Translations under genes and position numbers: made by a program
Notes under the pieces: model-generated
Database searches by the model: none
What the model was told of the DNA's origin: nothing
What the model saw: the letters and a program-made list of their open reading frames with translations, nothing else
Shown here: positions 33,471-42,018 of the stretch, piece after piece
How the letters are laid out: each line of letters opens with the position of its first letter
Position numbering within the stretch: position 1 is the stretch's first letter
Origin: Mitsuaria chitosanitabida ATCC BAA-476 = NBRC 102408
GTDB taxonomy: Bacteria > Pseudomonadota > Gammaproteobacteria > Burkholderiales > Burkholderiaceae_C
Assembly: GCF_001598255.1 (NCBI RefSeq)
Contig: NZ_BCYP01000013.1
Coordinates: 62,001-126,000, forward strand
Reading direction: 5' to 3'
DNA length: 64,000 nucleotides

Positions 33471-33661
33471 TTGCTTGCCGGGGTCGGTGCCGACCCGGCG
33501 ACCTCCTTGGAGGCCGGGCTGGCTGTCCTCGCGCCGGATCCCGGTTGGGCGAATGCCGCCCGGATGGGGCCCCGTTGCGTCTTCAAACAGGAAGGGTGCC
33601 GGAGTGGCTGATAATCGCGACCCCCGGGGACCCCGGATCCTGGTTTTTTACTGGAAGACTG

Positions 33662-33937
33662 ATGAACAAGAGTGAACTGATCGAAGGCATCGCCACCAAG
33701 GCGGGCACCACCCGTACCGTCGCCGCCGCCGCCCTGGACGCGACCCTGGAAACCATCACCGAAGCGCTGGCCGCTGGCGACCAGATCGCCCTGGTGGGCT
33801 TCGGCACCTTCAAGGTGAGCGAGCGCGCCGCCCGCACCGGCAAGAACCCCGCCACCGGCGAAGCGCTGGACATCCCGGCCTCGAAGGTCGCGAAGTTCAC
33901 GGCCGGCAAGGCCCTGAAGGACGCCGTGAACAAGTAA
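33662..33937 (+). CDS. HU-family DNA-binding protein
   Basis: A 91-residue nucleoid protein. The standard HU/IHF fold is visible: N-terminal helix [15 protein letters not shown], the helix [13 protein letters not shown], the beta-arm region [19 protein letters not shown] and the C-terminal helix [20 protein letters not shown] and the R-T-G-K-N-P arm tip are intact. The start at 33662 gives the family's exact length and follows GGAAG; the longer frame is not protein-like. Flanked on both sides by strong hairpins, so monocistronic. Confidence 0.93.
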   Translation: MNKSELIEGIATKAGTTRTVAAAALDATLETITEALAAGDQIALVGFGTFKVSERAARTGKNPATGEALDIPASKVAKFTAGKALKDAVNK

Positions 33938-33980
33938 GCCTCCCGGCTTCGCTTCACGTCCCGCCGGCTGGCGGGGAACG

Positions 33981-34010
33981 ACGCCCGCGATGCGCTGCAT
34001 CGGCGGGCGT
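33981..34010. terminator. Hairpin terminator between HU and crotonase genes
   Basis: ACGCCCG-CGATGC (33981-33993) pairs with GCATCG-G-CGGGCGT (33997-34010), 13 bp with one bulged G and a GCT loop. It lies between convergent genes and probably serves both. Confidence 0.7.
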
Positions 34011-34024
34011 TGTCGTTTCCGGGC

Positions 34025-34858
34025 TCAGCCCTCGCGGAAGAACTTCAGCGCGGCCAGGTCCGGGAAGGCCGTCGGCCGCTTGCCCTGCGCGGCCGCGAAG
34101 GCCTCCATCAGGTTCCTGTTCTGCCAGATCGCGGCCTGCAGCCAGCCCATCTGCTGCAGGCTGTCCTTGACGCCGTGGTCGCGCGCGTAATGGATCGCCT
34201 GCTTGCTGCCCCAGATCGCCACCGGCGGTTTCTGCGCGATCTCGCGCGCGCACTGCAGCGCGGCCTCGACGCAGGCGGCCTGGCTGTCGAAGACCTCGTT
34301 GACCAGGCCCACGGCCTGCGCCCGCGCGGCCGGCATGCGGCGACCGGTGTAGGCCAGCTCCTTCACCACGCCCAGCGGGATCAGCTTGGGCAGGCGCTGC
34401 AGCGTGCCCAGGTCGGCCGTCATGCCGATGTTGATCTCCTGGATGCAGAAGAAGGACGCGCTCTCGGCGTAGCGGATGTCGCAGGCGGCGACCAGGTCCA
34501 CCGCGCCGCCGATGCAGCCGCCCTGGATCGCGGCGATGGTCGGCACGCGCAGGTCGTCCAGGCGGTTGAAGGCCTGCTGCATGTCGGCCAGCAGGTCGAC
34601 GATGGCCGCGCGGCCCTCGGCGCTGCGGTCGTCCAGCTGGATGCCGCCGTTCTTGAAGACGTCCAGCGACATCCCCGCGCTGAAGTGCTTGCCCGTCGAC
34701 GAGATCACCAGCGCCCGCAGCGTGGGGCTGCGATGCAGCTGCTCGAGGACGGTCTCCAGCTCGCGCCACAGCTGCGGCGACATGGTGTTCATCTCGTCGG
34801 GCCGGTTCAGCACCAGGTGCGCGACGCCGGCGTCCTCGGTCAGGCTCAGGCATTCCAT
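34025..34858 (-). CDS. Enoyl-CoA hydratase/isomerase, dienoyl-CoA isomerase-like
   Basis: A 277-residue crotonase-fold enzyme. The start at 34858 has GGAG 6 nt upstream (the ATG at 34870 lacks a clear site). Oxyanion-hole segments are SSTGKHFSAGMSL and AIQGGCIGGAVDL. The active-site loop IQEINIGMTADLGTLQRLPK keeps the Glu and Asp spaced as in delta-3,5-delta-2,4-dienoyl-CoA isomerases rather than the Glu pair of hydratases, so isomerisation in unsaturated fatty acid oxidation is the best guess. No other beta-oxidation genes adjoin it. Confidence 0.82.
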   Translation of the reverse strand: MECLSLTEDAGVAHLVLNRPDEMNTMSPQLWRELETVLEQLHRSPTLRALVISSTGKHFSAGMSLDVFKNGGIQLDDRSAEGRAAIVDLLADMQQAFNRLDDLRVPTIAAIQGGCIGGAVDLVAACDIRYAESASFFCIQEINIGMTADLGTLQRLPKLIPLGVVKELAYTGRRMPAARAQAVGLVNEVFDSQAACVEAALQCAREIAQKPPVAIWGSKQAIHYARDHGVKDSLQQMGWLQAAIWQNRNLMEAFAAAQGKRPTAFPDLAALKFFREG

Positions 34859-35024
34859 GCGGGTCTCCATCTGCTTGTGATGACCGGCGATGCTAGTGCG
34901 TGCGCCGCCGCGGGGGGGTCCGGAAGGCGTCACCGGCCGCGCTTTGGAGTGGGCGCTCCAAAGCGCGAGGGCCCTCCCGGCCTGCCCGCCGCATGGGCGC
35001 CCGATCCGTCCGATCCGGCGCGGA

Positions 35025-36218
35025 TCAGGCGCCGAGCAGATCCTCGGCCGGACCGAAGAACTCGTAGCGCAGTTGGTCGCCCGGGATGCCCAAGGCCCGG
35101 CCGCTGCGCAGGACCGCGCGCATGAACGGCTTGGGGCCGAGGCAGTAGAGGTCGACGTCGCGGTCCGCCGGCAACTGGCGGGCGAGCAGCTCGTCGCCGA
35201 TCAGGCCGACGGCATGCGGGGCGTCGCCATCGCGCGGCGCGTCGTAGATGTAAAAGGCGTCGACGTTGTCGTGCGCGGCCGCCAGCGCGTCCACCCGTTC
35301 CCGGAAGGCATGCACGCCGCCGTGCCGGGCCGCGTGGATGAAGCGGATCGGTCGGCCGCTGGGCGCCGCCGACTCCAGCATCGCCATCGCCGGCGTGATG
35401 CCGACGCCGCCGGTCACCAGCACCAGCGGCCGCCGGGCCTGGGCGTCGAGGGTGAACGCCCCGGCCGGCGGCTGGATCTCGATCGTGTCGCCGACCTGGA
35501 CCTGGTCGTGCATCCAGTTGGACACGCGGCCGCCGTCCTCGCGCTTGATGCTCACGCGGTACCAGGGCTTGCCCGGCGCGTCCGACAGCGAGTAGTTCCG
35601 GCGCACCGTCCGACCGTCGATGCGCAGCACCAGGGTCAGGTATTGCCCGGGCACGAAGGGGGCCAGCGGCCGACCGTCGACCGGCTCCAGGTAGAAGGAG
35701 GTGATCAGCTCGCTCTCGCGCGCCTTGCGGGCGATGCGGACCTGGCGCTGGCCGCGCCAGCCGCCGGGCTGCGCGGCGGTGGCGGCGTAGGCCTGTTCCT
35801 CGGCGTCGATCAGCAACTGGGCCAGGGCGCCATAGGCCTTGCCCCAGGCGTCGAGGATGGCGTCGGTGGCGATCTCCGCGCCCAGCACCTCCCGGATCGC
35901 GCGCAGCAGGCATTGGCCGACGATGGGGTAATGCTCGGGCTGCACGCCCAGGGCGACGTGCTTCTGGATGATGCGGGGCAGGGCGCCGGCCAGGGCTTCG
36001 AGCCGGTCGATGTGGCTGGCGTAGGCCAGCACCGCGCCGGCCAGCGCGCGGGCTTGCGTGCCTTCGGCCTGGTGGGCCTCGTTGAAGAAGGCCTTGAGCT
36101 CGGGATGCTCGCTGAGCATCAGGCCGTAGAAGTGGCGGGTGATGTCCTCGCCGCGGGCTTTCAGCACGGGGACGGTGGCCTGGATCAGGGTGATGGTCTC
36201 GGGAGAGAACTGGGACAC
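35025..36218 (-). CDS. hmp: Flavohemoprotein, nitric oxide dioxygenase
   Basis: A 397-residue enzyme converting NO and O2 to nitrate with NAD(P)H. The globin domain (1-140) has the B10 Tyr in RHFYGLML and proximal His in IIQKHVALG. The ferredoxin-reductase domain has FAD motif RRNYSLSDAPG and NAD motif VLVTGGVGITPAMAML, and ends LRYEFFGP. The gene is divergent from norR. A sigma-54-like promoter (36254-36271, minus strand) and four NorR-like boxes lie upstream, so it is probably induced by NO through NorR. Length and domain order are standard. Confidence 0.95.
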   Translation of the reverse strand: MSQFSPETITLIQATVPVLKARGEDITRHFYGLMLSEHPELKAFFNEAHQAEGTQARALAGAVLAYASHIDRLEALAGALPRIIQKHVALGVQPEHYPIVGQCLLRAIREVLGAEIATDAILDAWGKAYGALAQLLIDAEEQAYAATAAQPGGWRGQRQVRIARKARESELITSFYLEPVDGRPLAPFVPGQYLTLVLRIDGRTVRRNYSLSDAPGKPWYRVSIKREDGGRVSNWMHDQVQVGDTIEIQPPAGAFTLDAQARRPLVLVTGGVGITPAMAMLESAAPSGRPIRFIHAARHGGVHAFRERVDALAAAHDNVDAFYIYDAPRDGDAPHAVGLIGDELLARQLPADRDVDLYCLGPKPFMRAVLRSGRALGIPGDQLRYEFFGPAEDLLGA

Positions 36219-36253
36219 GTGAGCTCCGAGGTGTCGTTGGGATGACCCGATCT

Positions 36254-36271
36254 ACACAGGATTCGTGCCAA
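36254..36271 (-). promoter_or_regulatory. Sigma-54-like promoter of hmp
   Basis: Read on the minus strand the bases are TTGGCACGAATCCTGTGT. The GG and GT are separated by 10 nt as in the -24/-12 element (TGGCACG-N4-TTGC); the -12 GC is GT here. It is 35 bp upstream of the hmp start and 57 bp from the nearest NorR-like box, a normal arrangement for an enhancer-bound sigma-54 activator. Confidence 0.6.
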
Positions 36272-36327
36272 GCGCGGAACGGTCACCGTCGGATTGCAAG
36301 CCATTGATTCATATGGCGGCTGTTCAT

Positions 36328-36401
36328 CTCGAGATGACCACATGGGTCGAATTGACCGAGAATCGCGGCCGGTCCGAATGACAACATCAGGTCGAAATGA
36401 C
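36328..36401. promoter_or_regulatory. Four NorR-like boxes between hmp and norR
   Basis: Four 11-bp sites close to the NorR core GTCA-N3-TGAC: CTCGAGATGAC (36328-36338), GTCGAATTGAC (36346-36356), GTCCGAATGAC (36372-36382) and GTCGAAATGAC (36391-36401). The best three share GTC-N5-GAC. The last overlaps the norR start codon (36397), which suggests NorR also controls its own translation or transcription. Three enhancer sites are usual in E. coli norVW; the count here is higher. Confidence 0.65.
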
Positions 36402-37998
36402 ACCCGAATCCCGCTATCGCCAGCTGCTGGCGGCCGTGCGCCGTCTGGTGCCCTGCGACGCCGTGGCGCTGCTGAGGCTGTTGCCCGAGGAGCGCGCCGA
36501 GGTGTTGCAGCCGGTCGCGGTGGACGGCCTGTCGGAGGAGGCGCTCGGGCGCCGCTTCCCGGCGGCGGCGCATCCGCGGCTGGCGCGCCTGCTGGCCAGC
36601 GGCGTGGGCCTGCGCTTCTCGGCGGACATGGGCTTGCCGGATCCGTATGACGGGCTGCTCGCGAACCAGCAGACGCTGGAGGCGGTGCACGACTGCATGG
36701 GCGCGCCCTTGCGGCACGAGGGCCGCGTCTGGGGCCTGCTGACGCTCGATGCGCTGGATCCGCGCGCCTTCGACGCGGTCGGTCCGGCGCAGCTCGCGGC
36801 GGCGGTGCAGATGCTGGAGGCCGGCATCGCCGCCGAGGAGACCATCGTCCAGCTGGCGCAACGGGCGCGGCAGGAGGCGCTCGCCCGCGATCGCCGGCCG
36901 GGTGGCGCCCCGCGCGAGCTGCTCGGCCGCAGCGCGGCCATGAACCGGCTGCGCCAGGAGATCGACACGGTGGCCGCCTCGGACCTGACGGTGCTGATCC
37001 TGGGCGAGACCGGCGTCGGCAAGGAGCTGGTGGCGGAGCGGATCCACGCGCGCTCGTCGCGGCGGGAGCGGCCGCTGGTGCAGATCAACTGCGCGGCGCT
37101 GCCCGAGACCTTGGCCGACAGCGAGCTCTTCGGCCACAAGCGCGGTGCCTTCACCGGCGCGGTGGCGGATCGCATCGGCAAGTTCGAACTCGCCGACGGC
37201 GGCACGCTGCTGCTGGACGAGGTCGGCGAGCTGCCCCCGGCGGTGCAGGCCAAGCTGCTGCGCGTGCTCCAGAGCGGCGACGTGCAGCGGCCCGGCAGCG
37301 ACCGTGTGCAGCGCGTCGACGTGCGGGTGCTGGCGGCGACCAACCGCGATCTGAGGCAGGAGGTCGCGCGCGGCCGCTTCCGCGCGGACCTGTATCACCG
37401 GCTGTCCGTCTATCCGCTGCAGGTGCCGCCGCTGCGCGAGCGCGGCCGCGACGTGCTGGCGCTCGCGGGCGGCTTCCTGGAGGAGAACCAGCATCGCCTC
37501 GGCGCGCGCAACCTGAGGCTGTCACCGGCCGCGTCGCGGGCCTTGCTCGGCCACGACTGGCCGGGGAACGTGCGCGAGCTCGAGCACCTGATCAGCCGCG
37601 CCGCGCTGCGCGCGCTGGCGTCGGCGGGGAAGGGCGGTCGCTGGGTGGCGATCGAGCCCGAGCACCTGGGCTTGGGCGAGTCCCCTGTGCCTGCCGAGTC
37701 CACCGCGCCTGCCGAGTCCACCGAGTCCACCGCAACAGCCGAGTCCGGCGCAACAGCCGGGCCGGGCCGAGCCTGGGTGGCGGAGGCCCAGGCAAGTCCT
37801 GGCCCCGATCGGCCGTTGGCGCCAGCGCGCTTCGACGGCTTGGGGCTGCGCGAGGCCACGGAGCGATTCCAGCGGGAGTGGATCGTCGCCGCGATCCGGC
37901 GCCATGGCGGTTCCATGGCCGCCGCGGCGCGGGAGGCGGGCATGGACCGCAGCAACTTCCTGCGACTGGCGAGACGCCTGGGCGTTCCCGACGCCTGA
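36397..37998 (+). CDS. norR: NorR-type nitric oxide-responsive sigma-54 activator
   Basis: A 533-residue activator. An N-terminal GAF domain (about residues 1-165; the NO-sensing non-heme iron site in known NorR) is followed by a AAA+ domain (about 175-420) with Walker A GETGVGKE, the sigma-54 contact loop GAFTGA, Walker B LLLDEVGELP and R-finger region. A low-complexity Thr/Ser/Ala/Pro linker (about 430-470) precedes a C-terminal Fis-type HTH (GSMAAAAREAGMDRSNFLRL). The gene is divergent from hmp and the boxes between match its expected recognition sequence. Confidence 0.92.
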   Translation: MTPESRYRQLLAAVRRLVPCDAVALLRLLPEERAEVLQPVAVDGLSEEALGRRFPAAAHPRLARLLASGVGLRFSADMGLPDPYDGLLANQQTLEAVHDCMGAPLRHEGRVWGLLTLDALDPRAFDAVGPAQLAAAVQMLEAGIAAEETIVQLAQRARQEALARDRRPGGAPRELLGRSAAMNRLRQEIDTVAASDLTVLILGETGVGKELVAERIHARSSRRERPLVQINCAALPETLADSELFGHKRGAFTGAVADRIGKFELADGGTLLLDEVGELPPAVQAKLLRVLQSGDVQRPGSDRVQRVDVRVLAATNRDLRQEVARGRFRADLYHRLSVYPLQVPPLRERGRDVLALAGGFLEENQHRLGARNLRLSPAASRALLGHDWPGNVRELEHLISRAALRALASAGKGGRWVAIEPEHLGLGESPVPAESTAPAESTESTATAESGATAGPGRAWVAEAQASPGPDRPLAPARFDGLGLREATERFQREWIVAAIRRHGGSMAAAAREAGMDRSNFLRLARRLGVPDA

Positions 37999-38029
37999 GG
38001 CCGGAACACCGATTGCCGCTCCCGCGGCG

Positions 38030-39451
38030 ATGTCCCGCACCCACGATCTCGCGCACCGGCTCGACCGGCTCCCCTGGTCCCGCTGGCACTGGCGGGTGGT
38101 GCTCGCGCTCGGCGTGGCCTGGGTGCTGGACGGGCTGGAGGTCACGCTGGTCGGCTCCGTGGGCGCGGTCCTGGAACGCGCCGACACGCTCGCGCTGACC
38201 GCCGTCCAGGTGGGCTGGGCCGGCTCGCTGTACCTGGCGGGCGCCATCCTCGGCGCGCTGGTCTTCGGGCGCCTCACCGACCGGCTCGGCCGCAAGAAGC
38301 TCTTCATGGTGACGCTGGCCGTGTACGCGGTCGCCACGCTGGCGACCGCCTTCTCGACGAGCTTCGCCTTCTTCGCCGTGTGCCGATTCGTCACCGGCCT
38401 GGGCATCGGTGGCGAGTACGCCGCCATCAACTCCGCCATCGACGAGCTGATCCCCGCCCGCGTGCGCGGCCGCGTGAACCTGGCCGTCAACGGCAGCTTC
38501 TGGATCGGCGCGGCGCTCGGCGCCGGGTCCTCGCTGATCCTGCTGAACCCGGCCGTCCTCGGTCCGGTGCAGGGCTGGCGCGTGGGCTTCGCGATGGGCG
38601 CGCTGCTGGCCATGGCCCTGGTGCTCGTGCGTCGCCACGTCCCCGAGAGCCCGCGCTGGCTGCTGCTCCACGGCCGCGACGAGGAGGCGAGGCGCATCGT
38701 CGCCGACATCGAGGCCCAGGTCGTCGCGCAGCACGGGCCGCTGCCGCCGCTGGATCCCGCCGCGCGCCATGAGCGACGCGACACCGTGCCCACGATGCGC
38801 GAGGTGCTGCACGTCCTGCTGCGCCGCTATCGCGTCCGCAGTGGTGTCGCGCTCGCGCTGATGCTCGCGCAGGCCTTCTTCTACAACGCGATCTTCTTCA
38901 CCTACGCGCTGGTGCTCACGCGTTTCTACGGCGTGCCCGAGTACCGCGTCGCGCTCTACATCTTCCCTTTCGCGCTCGGCAACGTGCTGGGGCCCTGGCT
39001 GCTGGGCCCGCTCTTCGATCGGGTGGGCCGGCGCCGCATGATCGCGCTGACCTATGGCCTGGCGGGCATCGGCCTGGCGGCGACGGGCGTGGCCTTCGTC
39101 GCCGGGATGCTCGACGCGCGCTCGCAGGCGCTGTGCTGGTCGGTGGTGTTCTTCTTCGCCTCGGCCGCGGCGAGCTCCGCCTATCTCACCGTCAGCGAGG
39201 TCTTCCCGCTGGAGATGCGCGCCATGGCCATCGCGCTGTTCTATGCGGTCGGCACGGGGGCGGGCGGCTTCGCCGCGCCCTTGCTCTTCGGCTGGTTGAT
39301 CGGCAGCGGCGACCGGGGCGCCGTCGCCGCCGGCTATGCCTTGGGCGCCGGGCTGGTGATCGTGGCGGGGCTGCTCGCGCTGCGTTTCGGTGTCGACGCC
39401 GAAGGCCGGTCGCTGGAGGACATCGCCCCGTCGATGACGCCCCGCGGCTGA
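38030..39451 (+). CDS. MFS transporter, metabolite:H+ symporter type
   Basis: A 473-residue carrier of 12 membrane helices. The start at 38030 is where the protein-like sequence begins (DLAHRLDRLPWSRWHWRVV); the longer frame runs through norR in another register. Both MFS signatures are present: GRLTDRLGRKKLF between helices 2 and 3, and GPLFDRVGRRRM in the second half. RFVTGLGIGGEYAAINSAIDE and VPESPRWLLLHGRDEEA mark the sugar-porter/aromatic-acid side of the family. Substrate unknown. It lies 31 bp after norR and could be co-transcribed, but is not an obvious part of NO metabolism. Confidence 0.85.
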   Translation: MSRTHDLAHRLDRLPWSRWHWRVVLALGVAWVLDGLEVTLVGSVGAVLERADTLALTAVQVGWAGSLYLAGAILGALVFGRLTDRLGRKKLFMVTLAVYAVATLATAFSTSFAFFAVCRFVTGLGIGGEYAAINSAIDELIPARVRGRVNLAVNGSFWIGAALGAGSSLILLNPAVLGPVQGWRVGFAMGALLAMALVLVRRHVPESPRWLLLHGRDEEARRIVADIEAQVVAQHGPLPPLDPAARHERRDTVPTMREVLHVLLRRYRVRSGVALALMLAQAFFYNAIFFTYALVLTRFYGVPEYRVALYIFPFALGNVLGPWLLGPLFDRVGRRRMIALTYGLAGIGLAATGVAFVAGMLDARSQALCWSVVFFFASAAASSAYLTVSEVFPLEMRAMAIALFYAVGTGAGGFAAPLLFGWLIGSGDRGAVAAGYALGAGLVIVAGLLALRFGVDAEGRSLEDIAPSMTPRG

Positions 39452-39640
39452 TCGTCGCAGTCCCGTGCCGCCCGGCCGAACCGCGCGGTCGCGAGTCCGA
39501 GGGCGCCGGGGCGCGGCCGATCGCGGATGTGTCGAATCGGCCGTCGTCCATGACGGTCTGGTGTCGGAACGGTCACGTTGTTTGACGAAGGTCGACTCCT
39601 GGCGCCCACCGGAGGGGGTGTGACAGCTTCCCGTCAGCCC

Positions 39641-39658
39641 CCCTTCATGTCCCCTTCA
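39641..39658 (+). promoter_or_regulatory. OmpR-family-type direct repeat upstream of arnT
   Basis: CCCTTCA at 39641-39647 is repeated at 39652-39658, an 11-bp period in the same orientation, as expected for tandem binding by OmpR/PmrA-family regulators. It lies about 90-105 bp before the arnT start region. The sequence itself is not the enteric PmrA box. Confidence 0.35.
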
Positions 39659-39745
39659 GCTACATGGCGACCATGCGAGGGGAGACGACCGATTCATGGC
39701 GTTTTCGCGGCATTGTCATTACGCTCGTCACAACTCGTGCGAACA

Positions 39746-41563
39746 ATGCCGCGCGTCGAAGTCGTTGCCGGCTCCCCGATGGCGGGGCCGGTCATTGAGG
39801 GGGAAGGCCTTCTGTTGAACGATCACGCTCGCATCGCCGCCGGCCATGAGGGGCCGCGGAGTCACGCTTCGGCGCCCGCGGCGCCGCGCGTCCTCGGCTT
39901 GTCGGTCGGGGCGCTGGTCCTGATCGCGCTGGGGGTCCTGCTCTGGTTCCTGACGCTGGATGCCCGCCATCTGCTGGCCAGCGACGAGGGCCGCTATGCC
40001 GAGATCGCCCGAGAGATGCTGGTCTCCGGCGACTGGATCACCCCGCGCTACAACGACGTTCTCTACTTCGAGAAGCCGCCGCTGCACATGTGGATGACGG
40101 CGCTCTCGTACGAGCTCTTCGGCGTCGGCGAGTGGCAGACCCGTCTCTGGGGCGCCTGCTGCGGCCTGATCGGCCTGGGCGCGATGGTGCTGGCCGCGCG
40201 CCGCTGGTGGGGCTCCCGCGTCGCCGCCTGGACCGGCCTGATCCTGGCCGCCACGCCCAACTGGTACCTCGGCGGCCACTTCAACTCGCTGGACATCAGC
40301 GTCTCCGCCGCGCTCGCCGTGACGCTGGCCGCGACCCTGATCGCGCAGCACCCGCAGGCCGGTGTCCCGGCCCGGCGCCGGTGGATGCTGCTGGCCTGGA
40401 CCGGCATGGCCGCCGCGGTGCTGGCCAAGGGCCTGATCGGCCTGGCGCTGCCGGGCCTGGTGCTGGTCGTCTACAGCGTCGCCACGCGCGACTGGCGGCT
40501 CTGGGCGCGCCTGCACCTGCTGCCGGGCGTCGCCCTGTTCCTGGTGCTGGTCGTGCCCTGGTTCTGGGCCATCGGCACCCGTCATCCCGAGTTCAACCAC
40601 TTCTTCTTCATCCACGAGCATCTGCAGCGCTACACCTCCACGGTGCACCGGCGCGACGCGCCGCCGTGGTACTTCGTCCCGCAGTTCCTGGCCGGCTTCC
40701 TGCCTTGGCTGGGCCTGATCCCCGGCATGTGGCGGGCCGCCCGCGACGAGCGGGCAACACCTGGCACCCCGGTCCCGTTCCGGCCCGCGCGCCTGGTCGG
40801 GATCTGGGCCGTGGCGATCTTCCTGTTCTTCAGCGCCTCCTCGTCCAAGCTGCCGGGCTACCTGCTGCCGGTCATGCCCGCGGTGGCGCTGCTGGCGGCG
40901 ATCGCGCTGGAGCGACTCCCGTCGCGGTCCTGGGCCCGCTGGATGTGGACGATGCTGGCGCTCTTCGCGCTGGTGGCCGTGCTGTCGCCCTTCGCCGGCA
41001 AGCTGGGCAAGGCGCCGGGCCCGCGGGCGCTGTTCGCGGCCTACGGGCACTGGGTGCTCGCGGCCAGCCTGCTGATGGCGCTGGGCGCGGCGGCGGCGCT
41101 GTGGCTGCGCCGCGTCGGCCGCGAGGGCACCGGCCGGGTCGCCTACGCGGTCGGCATCTACCTGGGCCTGACCGTGGCGCTGCTGGGGCACGAGACCTTC
41201 GGCCGGCCCGCCTCAGGCGTCGACCTGGTGCCCGCGATCGAGCGCGTGCTGCGGCCCGACATGCCGCTGTACGGCGTGAAGCGCCTGGATCACACCTTGC
41301 CCTTCTATCTGCGCCATCCGCTGACCATGGTCGCGGAGCCCGACGAGCTCGAATTCGGTGTCGGCCAGGAGCCGCGACGCTGGCTGCCGACGATGGCCGC
41401 CTTCGACGAGCGCTGGCGCACCGGCCCCCGCGCGCTGGCGCTGATGACGCCCGAGACCCGCGATGAGCTGAAAGCGGCCGGCCTGCCGATGTGGCCCGTC
41501 GCCGAGGACGCGCGCCGTGTCGTCGTCGCCAACTTCCCGACCGCGCCCGCCGCGGCCCCCTGA
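39746..41563 (+). CDS. arnT: 4-amino-4-deoxy-L-arabinose lipid A transferase
   Basis: A glycosyltransferase of the GT83 type moving L-Ara4N from undecaprenyl phosphate to lipid A on the periplasmic face. Features: membrane helix 1 followed by the periplasmic-loop motif SDEGRYAEIAREM with its key acidic residues, YFEKPPLHMW, then about a dozen membrane helices and FSASSSKLPGYLLPVMPA. Start uncertain: ATG 39746 (605 residues) is the nominal start; a TTG at 39815 with AAGG 7 nt upstream would place the first helix nearer the N-terminus. It heads the arn operon, unlike the enteric order. Confidence 0.88.
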   Translation: MPRVEVVAGSPMAGPVIEGEGLLLNDHARIAAGHEGPRSHASAPAAPRVLGLSVGALVLIALGVLLWFLTLDARHLLASDEGRYAEIAREMLVSGDWITPRYNDVLYFEKPPLHMWMTALSYELFGVGEWQTRLWGACCGLIGLGAMVLAARRWWGSRVAAWTGLILAATPNWYLGGHFNSLDISVSAALAVTLAATLIAQHPQAGVPARRRWMLLAWTGMAAAVLAKGLIGLALPGLVLVVYSVATRDWRLWARLHLLPGVALFLVLVVPWFWAIGTRHPEFNHFFFIHEHLQRYTSTVHRRDAPPWYFVPQFLAGFLPWLGLIPGMWRAARDERATPGTPVPFRPARLVGIWAVAIFLFFSASSSKLPGYLLPVMPAVALLAAIALERLPSRSWARWMWTMLALFALVAVLSPFAGKLGKAPGPRALFAAYGHWVLAASLLMALGAAAALWLRRVGREGTGRVAYAVGIYLGLTVALLGHETFGRPASGVDLVPAIERVLRPDMPLYGVKRLDHTLPFYLRHPLTMVAEPDELEFGVGQEPRRWLPTMAAFDERWRTGPRALALMTPETRDELKAAGLPMWPVAEDARRVVVANFPTAPAAAP

Positions 41564-41614
41564 CCGTCGGCCCCGTCGCCCCCCGATTCGCCGAACCGAG
41601 ATCGTCCCGACCCG

Positions 41615-41986
41615 ATGACCCCATCGACCTTCGCCCTCATCCTCACCGGCGTGCTGCTCAATGCCGGCGCGCAGCTGCTGCTCAAGGCCGGCGTGACGCC
41701 GCTGGGCAGCCTCAGCCTGGATCTGGCCCATCTGCCGGCCACGCTGCTGCGGGTGGCCGGGCAATGGCCCATCGTCGCGGGCCTGGGCTGCTACGTGGTC
41801 AGCGTCGTCGTCTGGATCATCGGGCTGTCGCGGGTGGATGTGTCGGTCGCCTATCCGATGCTGTCGCTGGGCTACGTGGTGAACGCGCTGGCGGCGGCCG
41901 CGCTGTTCGGCGAGGTCCTGAGCCCCGGCCGCTGGATCGGCATGGCGCTGATCCTGGCCGGCGTCGCCGTGATGTACCGGAGCTGA
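41615..41986 (+). CDS. SMR-family flippase subunit (ArnE/ArnF-like)
   Basis: A 123-residue protein of four membrane helices, the EamA/SMR size. LNAGAQLLLKAG in helix 1 and SVAYPMLSLGYVVNALAAAALFGE are characteristic of ArnE/ArnF, which move undecaprenyl-phosphate-L-Ara4N across the inner membrane. Enteric bacteria use two such subunits; only one is encoded here, so it may act as a homodimer (inference). It lies 51 bp after arnT and 32 bp before arnB. Confidence 0.82.
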   Translation: MTPSTFALILTGVLLNAGAQLLLKAGVTPLGSLSLDLAHLPATLLRVAGQWPIVAGLGCYVVSVVVWIIGLSRVDVSVAYPMLSLGYVVNALAAAALFGEVLSPGRWIGMALILAGVAVMYRS

Positions 41987-42018
41987 TCCAGGCTCGCCGA
42001 CCCGCAGGACCCGACCCC

